A stretch of DNA of 33,512 nt from Rhodothermales bacterium. GTDB taxonomy: Bacteria; Bacteroidota; Rhodothermia; Rhodothermales; Bin80. Shown in pieces: positions 9,860-18,242 of the stretch. Location: NCBI GenBank assembly GCA_012271205.1, contig JAAXGT010000124.1:1-33512 (forward strand). Direction: 5' to 3'. The number at the start of each line of letters is the position of its first letter. The first letter of the stretch is position 1. Made by a program: the position numbers and the translations under genes. The notes under the pieces were generated by a model, which saw only the letters and a program-made list of their open reading frames with translations, ran no database searches and had not been told where the DNA came from.

Positions 9860-11782
9860 TCAGTTCAGTATGGGCCAATAGACACCAAAACGCAGCTGCC
9901 GTGCCGGAAGCGGATAGGTTGAAATGATTTCGTTGCCTGCCAGAAGCGGTGTACCACTGAGCACGTTCTCCCACGCCACAAAGAGCGTAGCACCTCGAAC
10001 ATCCCCTTCAGCATAGACATCCAGTGTCCCGGAGGCCGGCAATGGCCCTATGCGATCCAATTCGGGAAGTATCAGCAGCCCCGTCGGCGCATGCAAGATC
10101 CGGCTGCGAAAACTTCCCCACCAGCGTCCCCATAGCGACACATCCAAATCGAGATCCCCGGAAAAGAGCAAATAGCGCAGGCCCACGCGCCCACTACCCC
10201 CCCACCGTGGCAGGGCACTGGATCGAATCTCAGCCGATTGTCTCGGTCGTGATCGCATGATCCAAGGTGAAAGCGCAGCATAGACACCACGCCGGGCCGC
10301 GTCCCGAAAGGTCAGCCTCAACCCCGCCCCGATCGTGCGCGTAAAGAATAAATCAATAAGTGCAATGTCCGGCTGCCATTCATAGTAGTCTGTTACGAAG
10401 CGCTCATGGGTAATAAAGGCGTAGGGGGCCACCGAAACGGCGTCCACCCACTGCCGGACTCCCAACCGCACGTGTGTATGCTCATTGACGTCGTCGTCTC
10501 TTTTCTGCACGTAGTGTCCCCAGCCTCCCGTGTCGACTGGTCCGAATTGTCCGAGCGACCGAAATGCCTGCGCAAGTATATGCCCGGTTTCCCAGTTAAC
10601 CTGCATTTCAAGTGAACCTGACACCTTCCACAAATCAGCAACCCGGTGCAGACCCGCCCCAAGACTAACCCGAACCCGCCGCCAGACAAGCGAGTCTGCA
10701 AGCGAAATGTGCTGGGCTGGGCGCCGGTTCATATCAGTCGCACGCGCCACCTGGTCGATCCAGCCTTCCACATGGACTCGAAGCTGGTGCTTCCCGACCT
10801 GAAATCTCTGAGAAACAGACAGCCCCCCGCGCTGCACTACCGCCTGCGTGACGCTGTCCTGCGCACTGGTATAACGCAACGTCTGGGTATTTACGAACAT
10901 GGTCGCAGCCAACGGCGTGCGGACGCCTGGCAACGCGCGCACTCGCAGGATGCCCACAAAGTCATTCCGCACCAAGCGCCGCTGCGCCCCGGAGTCGCGG
11001 ACAACCGCAATCAGCCGGTTGTATCGCTCGGATTCGGAGCCGAGTACTCCGCCGTGTGCACCCAGCCGGCGCTGATTGTGTAAATAGAGCAACTCAAGTG
11101 ACCATCCTGCCTGCTGATAGCGTGAGCGGAGCAGCAGCTGCCTGAAGCGTCGCAGGCGGCTTCCAGGATACTCACCTTTAGCCGCTGCGCCCGCATAGGC
11201 GAATAACAATTGCATACGGCCAGGCCGTCTAAACAACGAACGCTGCTGCGTTTGCGCATGCAAGGCCGTAACGCGCTGCAAGCCGTGATCCCCAGCCTGG
11301 TAGTGAAGCTCGGTGAGTGGGAGCCCCATGGCCCATTCTCGAAGTTCGGCGCATACATTCACCGGTGCGCCCATGTCGCCATAGCTTAATATGGGGCGCT
11401 TGAGTAATGCCGTCGGAAGCAAATCGTAGCGCGGGCTTCCGGTTACAAGGTCGTCAAACGGTATACCGTTGAAACGCACCGAAATATGGTGGGGACTGAT
11501 ACCGTATGTGCTCCAGGCCGAGGGCCAACCAAAAGCATTAAAATCGTAAGCAAAAGCAGCGGCGTCCTCGTTAAGCGATCTTGTAAGGTCCAATGCACTT
11601 GAGAACAGCACGGCATTAGCTACGGTGGAGTCCTCGCCAAACGGCATAAAGCTCTGCACCGAATCCGCCCCCACCTGCGCGAAAGCCTGGTGAGAGACAA
11701 CAAGCACTACCAGGCATATTCCAGCCTGGTATACGCTGGTGTCATGCACCATACGGACCCTATGCACGGACCGGTTTCGCAT
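9860..11782 (-). CDS. Outer-membrane beta-barrel protein, TonB-receptor-like
   Basis: The 640-aa protein has a signal peptide ending AFAQ. A short plug-like segment follows (ISPHHISVRFNGIPFDD and onward), then long alternating beta-strand sequence. The C-terminus (LPARQLRFGVYWPILN) resembles the last strand of TonB-dependent receptors. It is shorter than most TonB receptors, lacks a recognisable TonB box and a carboxypeptidase-like N-terminal domain, and I cannot assign a substrate. The track's start at 11782 has GAGG only one base upstream. An in-frame ATG at 11752 has AGGG at better spacing and yields a standard signal peptide, so 11752 may be the true start. The gene begins 3 bases after the SDR gene. 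The C-terminal codons overlap the upstream extension of the EcsC frame, which is why that longer frame was rejected. Confidence 0.7.
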   Translation of the reverse strand: MRNRSVHRVRMVHDTSVYQAGICLVVLVVSHQAFAQVGADSVQSFMPFGEDSTVANAVLFSSALDLTRSLNEDAAAFAYDFNAFGWPSAWSTYGISPHHISVRFNGIPFDDLVTGSPRYDLLPTALLKRPILSYGDMGAPVNVCAELREWAMGLPLTELHYQAGDHGLQRVTALHAQTQQRSLFRRPGRMQLLFAYAGAAAKGEYPGSRLRRFRQLLLRSRYQQAGWSLELLYLHNQRRLGAHGGVLGSESERYNRLIAVVRDSGAQRRLVRNDFVGILRVRALPGVRTPLAATMFVNTQTLRYTSAQDSVTQAVVQRGGLSVSQRFQVGKHQLRVHVEGWIDQVARATDMNRRPAQHISLADSLVWRRVRVSLGAGLHRVADLWKVSGSLEMQVNWETGHILAQAFRSLGQFGPVDTGGWGHYVQKRDDDVNEHTHVRLGVRQWVDAVSVAPYAFITHERFVTDYYEWQPDIALIDLFFTRTIGAGLRLTFRDAARRGVYAALSPWIMRSRPRQSAEIRSSALPRWGGSGRVGLRYLLFSGDLDLDVSLWGRWWGSFRSRILHAPTGLLILPELDRIGPLPASGTLDVYAEGDVRGATLFVAWENVLSGTPLLAGNEIISTYPLPARQLRFGVYWPILN

Positions 11783-11785
11783 GCC

Positions 11786-12694
11786 TCACGTCCGCTCGCG
11801 CAAGTAGGCGAGAGTTTCCTGATTGAACGGATACTCTTTCAGGATGAACGATTCGTAGAATTCAACCGAATCCCCAGTGTTACCCGCTATCAGCATCCTC
11901 AACTGATCTCTTGTGATGGGCAGCAGCTGGCCAGCCACTCTCATCCCAGCGTGCACAATCGGAAGTGGAATGCGCACCTTGCGCCGAACCTTAAGTCCCA
12001 GAGCGCGGGTGATTTCGTCGATGAGAGCCACATAGGTATACGTGTTGCGTCCGACCGCACATATCGTGCGGCCGTGGAGTTGCTTCAGCTCCATGGCTTG
12101 TACAACCGCCTGTGCCACTTCTTCCACACTGACCGGTTGCAGCTCGTATTCACCGTTGCCGAAGACCGGAATTACCTTAAACGGATGAATCAGGTCTGCA
12201 GCCAACCGCGTACAAAACTCCTCTCGCTCAAGCCCCGGATCACCAAAAATCAGTCCGGGCCGTAGTATGCACCAGTGCGGGAGTTTGCTCTCTCGTACGG
12301 CTTCTTCCGCCTGCCACTTGGTGGTCTGATACCGGCTGACACCCTCTTGGGACGCTCCGTTGGCACTCACGTACACGAGACGCTCTATGCCGGCTTGCTT
12401 GGCGACTCGCACCACGTTGCGTGTGGCTCCAGTGTGCAGTGCATCAAAAGTAATCCCTGCGCGGGGATCTTCTCTAATAATTCCAACCAGATGAATCAAC
12501 GCATGGCATTTCTGCATAAGGCTGGGGAGCAGTCCGTTAATGTCGCCACGAACTATTTCGACCTGCTTGGAACCGAATCCTTCAGGTGCTCCTCCACGGC
12601 GCACGAGGCACCGAACTGAATGCCCCGCCTGCACGAGCATACGCAGTACGTAGCGCCCTACAAATCCTGTACCACCGGTCAAAAAAACACGCAT
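11786..12694 (-). CDS. NAD(P)-binding SDR-type epimerase/NDUFA9-like protein
   Basis: The 302-aa protein is an extended or atypical short-chain dehydrogenase/reductase. Its N-terminal Rossmann motif TGGTGFVG (residues 6-13) binds NAD(P). A YQTTK segment occupies the YxxxK catalytic position, and the downstream LRPGLIFGDPG and PVSVEEVAQAV segments are typical of the complex-I NDUFA9-like/UDP-sugar epimerase branch. The reaction cannot be specified. It is the first gene of the seven-gene minus-strand run and its stop lies 3 bases before the next start, so it probably shares a transcript with the outer-membrane protein and the rest. Its promoter should lie in 12695-12824, but I saw no convincing promoter box there. 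Confidence 0.86.
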   Translation of the reverse strand: MRVFLTGGTGFVGRYVLRMLVQAGHSVRCLVRRGGAPEGFGSKQVEIVRGDINGLLPSLMQKCHALIHLVGIIREDPRAGITFDALHTGATRNVVRVAKQAGIERLVYVSANGASQEGVSRYQTTKWQAEEAVRESKLPHWCILRPGLIFGDPGLEREEFCTRLAADLIHPFKVIPVFGNGEYELQPVSVEEVAQAVVQAMELKQLHGRTICAVGRNTYTYVALIDEITRALGLKVRRKVRIPLPIVHAGMRVAGQLLPITRDQLRMLIAGNTGDSVEFYESFILKEYPFNQETLAYLRERT

Positions 12695-12824
12695 TGCAGT
12701 GCGTAAACGGGTTGCTACGCTGAAAATTACATCATGAATGCGCCAGAAACCCCTACCTTACTTTTGGGAATTACTGGATACGGATGGTCATAGGGTTCGA
12801 CAGTAAATCCTCTGTAAATAGCAT

Positions 12825-13157
12825 TTAGCAATGGGGCATGTCCGGCATAACGCCCCCGTCCCGTCCGCTCGTTGATGTGAGTAGGTGGTGTGGCGAACGT
12901 CCTTGATTTGGTTTGGGCCGAACCACATACAGGAGATAAAAGTCGCCGTCTACATCAGTAAATATTCGTCGCATATAGGCTTGACCAATCTCCTGTTTGC
13001 CCTTATAAATCATTCGGTCTCCCCGCTCTTCAATACGACCGCCCTTAATTTTGTCGAACCTGTACTGCCACAAGGGCAAAGCCTCATCTGTGTAGACAGT
13101 GAATACAGGCACGTCGGTCAAGGGCATACCGATAGCGTTGCTACTCACTGCATGCAA
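12825..13157 (-). CDS. Hypothetical protein, 110 aa
   Basis: I do not recognise this ORF. The central part (VPVFTVYTDEALPLWQYR through DVDGDFYLLYVVRPKP) looks like real coding sequence with balanced hydrophobic and charged residues. The last 20 residues are low-quality looking. There is no signal peptide and no motif I can name. It lies between the SDR-led run and susD, in the same direction as both. It could be a small real gene or a remnant of a larger one. The antisense ORF at 12885-13232 reads as a shadow. Flanking spacers 12695-12824 and 13158-13210 show nothing else definite. Confidence 0.4.
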   Translation of the reverse strand: MHAVSSNAIGMPLTDVPVFTVYTDEALPLWQYRFDKIKGGRIEERGDRMIYKGKQEIGQAYMRRIFTDVDGDFYLLYVVRPKPNQGRSPHHLLTSTSGRDGGVMPDMPHC

Positions 13158-13210
13158 GTCGGGCCCGGTCTGTCAAACTGCCGACAACCAAGATATTATC
13201 TGACTTATAA

Positions 13211-13277
13211 GAGGCTCTTGCAAAACCCCTGATTTGGAGGTTTTTCGCCAGCCTCAATCACCGCGGTAATTGAGGCT
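13211..13277 (-). terminator. Competing hairpins after susD (possible terminator/attenuator)
   Basis: Two inverted repeats share one arm. Hairpin A pairs agcctcaat (13250-13258) with attgaggct (13269-13277), a perfect 9-bp stem with a 10-base loop. It overlaps the susD stop codon. Hairpin B pairs gaggct (13211-13216) with agcctc (13250-13255) and continues with an AAAACC/GGTTTT inner stem, leaving a short T run. Only one of the two can form in a given transcript. The position just after susD suggests a 3' terminator or processing element; attenuation is inference. Confidence 0.5.
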
Positions 13278-14832
13278 AGTGTCCAGGATTCTGCGTAACC
13301 ACGCCGCCGGAAATGTCGATCTCCAACTGGGGAATCGGATACAGGAGGCGTTCCGGCGTCAAACTGAAGCTCGTCGGACCGTTGTAGGTGGAGATCCTTT
13401 GGAATGTGCTCTGCTGGGCCTCCAACTGTGCATTCATAACGGCGATGGTCTGCGTCTCCGTCAGCCGCAGTAGATCGAACCACCGGTGCATTTCAAAGGC
13501 GAATTCTAACCTTCGCTCCTTCATCAGCTTTTCCATGAAGTTGCCGGGTGTGTTCGTGTCGATATCGGGGAGACCGGCGCGGCTCCGAATTTGATTGATG
13601 AGGGAATACGCCTCGGCGCCTTCTCCCAGTGCCTCCGCCAGCGACAATAGCACATCGGCATAGCGCAGCAGGACGAGATTCACATCAGCTCCGTCTGACT
13701 CTGCACTTACATCAATAAATTTGGTGATAAATCCTCCCGGTTCACGGCCGGTGATGGTGCCGTACGTGTGTGGAATCCTCAGATCCTCCGGATCGTCGAA
13801 GGCATTGATCAGATCCTGAGTGACGAACGGGAATAGAATCTCCCGCGTGGAGCCGCCGGCAACGATACCCAGTTCGTCAGCGACGCTCTGGGGGATGAAA
13901 TGCTGCCGGAATAGTCCGGTCTGATTTGCAGGGTTGAAATTGACTTCGAAGATAGACTCGGCTAAATTGTCGTTACCGGGGCTGTGGATCATGCCATAAT
14001 CGCTGAGGAGAGAGTATTGGCCGAGCACCAGGCGTAGAGCGGATGCCGCTGCGCCTGCATTACCGCGCTGCAATTCCACTTTTCCGAGCAACGTCATGGC
14101 AGCAAAGCGGGTAGCCCTGCCGACCTCATTGTCGGCACTGCCGTCGTAGGTGTCGGGAAGCACTGCTGCGGCTTCCGTGAGATCTTGCACGATCAGATCG
14201 TAGACTTCGGCCTCTGAGGCGCGTGCCAATACAGTTTCCTCGAAATCTTCCGTCGGCGTGATTCTCAGCGGTGTGCCTCCCCAGAGATTGACCATGTGGT
14301 AGTAAGTGAACGCGCGCACGAACTTGGCTTCACCTACGATGCGCTCGATCAGTGCCGCATTCCCTTCGGCCTCCGGGCCTCGAACGATTACCGTGTTAGC
14401 AAGATTAATGCAGTTGTACATGGCAGCCCAAGTGACATCCAGCAGCAGGTTCCCTGGCACCTCCGCGAATATGTCTGTCGCCACGCGCTCGGCTTGGTCC
14501 GTGTGGTCCAAGCCGGCATTATCCGATCTTCCCTCGATAATGTTGTAGATGGTTCCGTTCCCATAAATGGATCTTTGCGCGGCGTACACGCCGGTCATTC
14601 CGATCAGGAGCTCCTGATCCGTAGAAAAGAACGATGGGGCATCGATCCGGTCGACTGGCTCCACATCCAGGAAGCTATCACACGATGATCCGGCCATCGA
14701 AGCCAAGAGCACGAAAGCCAAGGCCTTAAGGCCACGTGTCGGAAAGGGTTGACGATCATTCTGCAGCGAGGCAGGACCTTCATACGCGGGCCCCGAGAGC
14801 AATTTCGCGTTGTTCCACGATTTCATGGTCAT
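13276..14832 (-). CDS. SusD/RagB-family nutrient-binding lipoprotein
   Basis: The 518-aa protein matches SusD/RagB. It has a lipoprotein signal with cleavage before Cys51 (ASMAGSSC), then the family's opening DSFLDVEPVDR. Next come ELLIGMTGVYAAQRS and the TPR-rich helical body with AKFVRAFTYYHMVNLWGG. The C-terminal part carries ERRLEFAFEMHRWFDLLR and a YPIPQLEID ending. SusD proteins sit on the outer surface over the SusC channel and capture glycans or other oligomers. The N-terminus carries about 34 residues before the hydrophobic core, longer than usual, and no internal ATG would shorten it sensibly. It starts 19 bases after the susC stop, so the two form an operon. No hydrolase or regulator sits beside the pair, so the substrate is unknown. 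Confidence 0.94.
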   Translation of the reverse strand: MTMKSWNNAKLLSGPAYEGPASLQNDRQPFPTRGLKALAFVLLASMAGSSCDSFLDVEPVDRIDAPSFFSTDQELLIGMTGVYAAQRSIYGNGTIYNIIEGRSDNAGLDHTDQAERVATDIFAEVPGNLLLDVTWAAMYNCINLANTVIVRGPEAEGNAALIERIVGEAKFVRAFTYYHMVNLWGGTPLRITPTEDFEETVLARASEAEVYDLIVQDLTEAAAVLPDTYDGSADNEVGRATRFAAMTLLGKVELQRGNAGAAASALRLVLGQYSLLSDYGMIHSPGNDNLAESIFEVNFNPANQTGLFRQHFIPQSVADELGIVAGGSTREILFPFVTQDLINAFDDPEDLRIPHTYGTITGREPGGFITKFIDVSAESDGADVNLVLLRYADVLLSLAEALGEGAEAYSLINQIRSRAGLPDIDTNTPGNFMEKLMKERRLEFAFEMHRWFDLLRLTETQTIAVMNAQLEAQQSTFQRISTYNGPTSFSLTPERLLYPIPQLEIDISGGVVTQNPGH

Positions 14833-14851
14833 GGTCGCTTGGTTGTAAGGG

Positions 14852-17800
14852 TTAATACGTAACGTGGATGCCGAACGTCCACACTCGCGGTAGTGGCAGG
14901 TGAGGAGGACTCGTCAGTCCGATTTCCCTGCCGTCTGCTACACCGGGAATCCTGGACCCGCCGAAGAGTGAGGGGCCACCTGCCGAATTCCGTCTACCTG
15001 CAGGGTTGCCCCCGATGAAGCTTGTCCACATATGGACATTATCCATGGACATGTAGATTCTTCCGCGGGCACCCTCGGCACCGAGTCCGCGAAGAAGTTT
15101 CTGAGGTAAGGTATAAGTCAGCGTGATGTTGCGGAGTCGGAGAAAATCTGTGTTCTGGATCCCCAAGCTGGAAACGGCACCAATGCCGGTATCGAAGCCT
15201 GAGGCGCTGGGTGTCTTGCCGTCGCCGGGCTGGCTTTCCGAAATGTACCGGCCGTCGTACCAGAATTTCTTGGACAGATTAACCCGGCGAAACGGCGCAC
15301 CGATCTGAATAATGTACAGATCCAGGACGGAGGCACCCGCTTGACCGTTGAAGCGAACATTAAGATCGAAATCCTTGTATCGGACGTTGGTATGGAAACC
15401 ATAGATATAGTCCAGATTCGTGCCTTCCAAATTCACACCGTCCGGTCCCAAGAAATTACTGATCGTGCCGTCGCCGTCGGCATCTCTGTAGAGCATCGTA
15501 CCAGGTTGTGCATCAGGTTGCGCCGGATGTGTCTCCCCTTCCCGCACGATGCCCAAGTGCTCAACGACGTGGATGTTCTGCAGTTCTCCTCCGACCACGC
15601 GTCGCAGCGCACCGAAGAAATTTCGAATCTCTTCATCGCCGCCCAGATCCAGAATTTCCTGATTGTTGTGGGTCACATTGCCGCCCACAACCCAGTCGAA
15701 ATCGTGCGTTTCCATTACGGCAACGTTGGCTGTCAGCTCGATGCCGTCGTTACGCATGCTCCCGATATTGGTGAGAAAGCCGCCATAGCCGGACGATGCT
15801 ACGATATTCCGAGAAAGGAGTAGACTGGTGGTCACGTTGTTGTAGTAATCGAGCACCATGCTGTAGCGGCCGTTCATGAGTGTCAGATCGAGCCCAATGT
15901 CCAGTTGCTCGGACGTCTCCCAGGTCAGGCCAGGGTTGCCCGGGTCCCCGATGGCTACGCCCGTCAATTGCGTGGCTCCGAGCGAGTGATTTACGGGCCC
16001 TAGACTCGGTCGCGCAATGAAGTCAGGAATCGCGTTGCTGCCCGTGGAGCCGTACGACACGCGAAGTTTCGCGTCGTTGACAAAACCCAGCGCCTTGACG
16101 AAGTCCTCCTCTGAGAGCCGCCAACCCAGCGCAAATGAGCCGAACGTCTGATAGCGATTATTGGCCCCGAATCTCGAACTCCCATCTCGCCGTACCGTAG
16201 CTGTCAGCAGGTACCGATCCTTAAAGGAATAATTAAGCCGTCCGAGAACGGAGACGAGTGCGTTTTCGCCGAACCCGTTGTTGGAGGTCAGGGTCTCCGA
16301 ATCACCGATCGACAGAATCCGTGCACCCGGAATCTGCAGTCCAGACACATTCGACGACACGAATTCCACTCTGTCTCGCTGCAGGGTGAAACCGGCCAGC
16401 ACATCAAAGAAGTGGTCCCGTCCGACTAGTCTACGGAAATTGGCTGTGTTTTCATTCAGCCAACCTCTTTGCCACACCTGTCCTACGTTCAGGGTACTGA
16501 CCGCCGGATACGTAAACCGGGGGGCACCGGGAGGAGCGTCGTAAAGCGATTCGTTCTTGTCGGATCCAATATTGGTGGACAGAATAGATTGGAAAGTAAT
16601 GCCGGTGAAGGCCTCCACCGACAGACTTACGCCACCCAGCATTCTGAATAGGTCATGCGTACGCTTGAAGTGATTGATGGTCTCCAAGGGATTGCCGATC
16701 GGAAAATTGCCCGGCACGTAGCTACCGATGGCATAGGACCCGTCGGGATTGAAAATGGGAATGATTGGGGGGAGCAGAATGGCCTGAGCCCACGCAGAAC
16801 TCCAGTCGCTTCCATCCTCGCTGGGCCTACTGGACTTCAGGATCTTGGACACGCTCGGGGCTACATTCAACCCAAAGGTAATTCTGTCGCTTGGACGATA
16901 GGCCAGTTTGAGACGAGCTCCGATCCTGTTGTACCCCTCGCCGGGTATGATACCGGATTCTTCTGTATAGCTGCTCGAGAGCAGATAGGAGACTTTTTCG
17001 GTGCCTCCGTGCGCGGAGAGGGACAAATTGTGAAACGGCGCTGTTTGATAGAGTTCATCCTGCCAGTCCGTATCGGTGGAGCCGTCCCACACGCTCGAAA
17101 TCCAGCCAGGTACAGTGCCGCCGTTTTGTTCAGTATGAAATTGAACGTATTCCTGGGCATTGAGCAATTCGAATCGGGCACTCCTCGGAATACTCGACAC
17201 GCCGGTCTTCATGTCGAAGTTGATCTGGGCCGTTCCAATGCGGCCAGATTTCGTGGTGACGATGATAACGCCGTTAGCCCCTCGTGAACCGTAGATGGCC
17301 GTAGCCGAGGCATCCTTCAGCACATCGATCGATTCGATATCCGCGGGGTTGAGCATTTGCGCGTTCCGCTGATCGGTCGGAAACCCGTCGATTACCCACA
17401 AGGGCTCGTAGCCCGCTGACAAGGATCCGATGGCCCGGATCGAGATCTGAGCTAGGTCACCTGGGTTGGCACTGCGATCGGCCACGTTGAGCCCAGGCAC
17501 GAGGCCTTGCAGAGCTTTTTCTACCGAAGCTACAGGCCGCGACGCAACATCCGTAGCCGAAACGGTGGCAATTGATCCGGTGAGGTCCTTACGCAGCTGT
17601 GTGCCATACCCCGTGACAATCACTTCCTCAAGTCTCGCCACGTCTTCCTCCATAATCACATCAATGACGGTCCTTCCGTCTATCGCTATTTCCTGCGTGA
17701 CGAAGCCTATGAACGAGAACACAAGGGTCGTTGCATCATCGGGAACGGTAATAACATAGGTGCCGTCGATATTGGTGACCGTCCCGATATTAGTGTCCGC

Positions 17801-17986
17801 GACGCGCACGGTCGCACCGCTTAGGGGATCCCCGTCGGTGTCTGTCACGGTGCCCGTGATTGTCACATCTGGATTCCGTGCGAACGAGTCCCACGACTCG
17901 CCATAAGCCGGCGGTATTGCCAAGCCGATGCACAGCACGAGGAGAGCCGGTAGCCCGGATGTCTTACAGTGGCGTTCAGCGTTCAT
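14852..17986 (-). CDS. SusC/RagA-family TonB-linked outer-membrane transporter
   Basis: The 1044-aa protein has an N-terminal signal peptide ending around PAYG (residue 29). A carboxypeptidase-D regulatory-like beta domain follows (about 41-113; ITGTVTDTDGDPLSGATV). The linker EEVIVTGYGTQ is followed by a TonB plug with the SusC hallmark SRGANGVIIVTTKSG (about 232-246). A large 22-strand-type barrel makes up the rest, ending VWTFGIHVTY. SusC proteins import substrates captured by SusD using TonB energy. Size and domain order are normal for the family. The gene is transcribed away from the IS1595 relic, with a 256-base AT-rich intergenic region in front that should hold its promoter. Confidence 0.96.
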   Translation of the reverse strand: MNAERHCKTSGLPALLVLCIGLAIPPAYGESWDSFARNPDVTITGTVTDTDGDPLSGATVRVADTNIGTVTNIDGTYVITVPDDATTLVFSFIGFVTQEIAIDGRTVIDVIMEEDVARLEEVIVTGYGTQLRKDLTGSIATVSATDVASRPVASVEKALQGLVPGLNVADRSANPGDLAQISIRAIGSLSAGYEPLWVIDGFPTDQRNAQMLNPADIESIDVLKDASATAIYGSRGANGVIIVTTKSGRIGTAQINFDMKTGVSSIPRSARFELLNAQEYVQFHTEQNGGTVPGWISSVWDGSTDTDWQDELYQTAPFHNLSLSAHGGTEKVSYLLSSSYTEESGIIPGEGYNRIGARLKLAYRPSDRITFGLNVAPSVSKILKSSRPSEDGSDWSSAWAQAILLPPIIPIFNPDGSYAIGSYVPGNFPIGNPLETINHFKRTHDLFRMLGGVSLSVEAFTGITFQSILSTNIGSDKNESLYDAPPGAPRFTYPAVSTLNVGQVWQRGWLNENTANFRRLVGRDHFFDVLAGFTLQRDRVEFVSSNVSGLQIPGARILSIGDSETLTSNNGFGENALVSVLGRLNYSFKDRYLLTATVRRDGSSRFGANNRYQTFGSFALGWRLSEEDFVKALGFVNDAKLRVSYGSTGSNAIPDFIARPSLGPVNHSLGATQLTGVAIGDPGNPGLTWETSEQLDIGLDLTLMNGRYSMVLDYYNNVTTSLLLSRNIVASSGYGGFLTNIGSMRNDGIELTANVAVMETHDFDWVVGGNVTHNNQEILDLGGDEEIRNFFGALRRVVGGELQNIHVVEHLGIVREGETHPAQPDAQPGTMLYRDADGDGTISNFLGPDGVNLEGTNLDYIYGFHTNVRYKDFDLNVRFNGQAGASVLDLYIIQIGAPFRRVNLSKKFWYDGRYISESQPGDGKTPSASGFDTGIGAVSSLGIQNTDFLRLRNITLTYTLPQKLLRGLGAEGARGRIYMSMDNVHMWTSFIGGNPAGRRNSAGGPSLFGGSRIPGVADGREIGLTSPPHLPLPRVWTFGIHVTY

Positions 17987-18081
17987 GTCTCCGTGTATCT
18001 GGATTGATTCAGACCCGATTCGGATGCAACAACATCGAGACCCCTCATAATCTGCGATAGGTGGCCTTCAATGTTAAGGAT

Positions 18082-18111
18082 AACATAACAATTGAGGAAT
18101 AACTTTCGCAA
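18082..18111 (-). promoter_or_regulatory. Candidate promoter for susC
   Basis: On the minus strand TTGCGA (18111-18106) is followed after 18 bases by TATGTT (18087-18082), about 95 bases before the susC start. The match to sigma-70 boxes is partial, and I did not find a clean Bacteroidota-type TTTG/TANNTTTG pair. It is a position-supported guess in an AT-rich spacer. Confidence 0.25.
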
Positions 18112-18213
18112 GCTCTTGATATTCCTATATTCCGGTCAAAAAATTTGGTAATTATATACAGTAGTTGAAGCGATTGTGGTCACAATTTCCGTAAAAACAA
18201 CTAAGTAAACAAA

Positions 18214-18239
18214 CAAAACGTATACGCAAAACGTATACG
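18214..18239. repeat. Perfect tandem duplication of a 13-mer
   Basis: The 13-mer caaaacgtatacg occurs twice in a row with no mismatch (18214-18226 and 18227-18239). Each copy contains the palindrome cgtatacg. It lies 3 bases before the start codon of the IS1595-type transposase relic. A related inverted segment (tttgtcgtatac) lies at 19201-19212 beyond the transposase, so it might be part of the element's ends, but the shared core is itself palindromic and the match may be chance. Confidence 0.8.
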
Positions 18240-18242
18240 AGA

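Noticed and set aside
9804-9974. N-terminal extension of the EcsC frame
   Set aside because: It overlaps the 3' end of the outer-membrane protein gene, has no ribosome-binding site and no EcsC character.
12885-13232. 115-aa plus-strand ORF opposite the 110-aa hypothetical
   Set aside because: Neither strand is certain, but the minus-strand ORF has the more protein-like composition and matches the direction of its neighbours.
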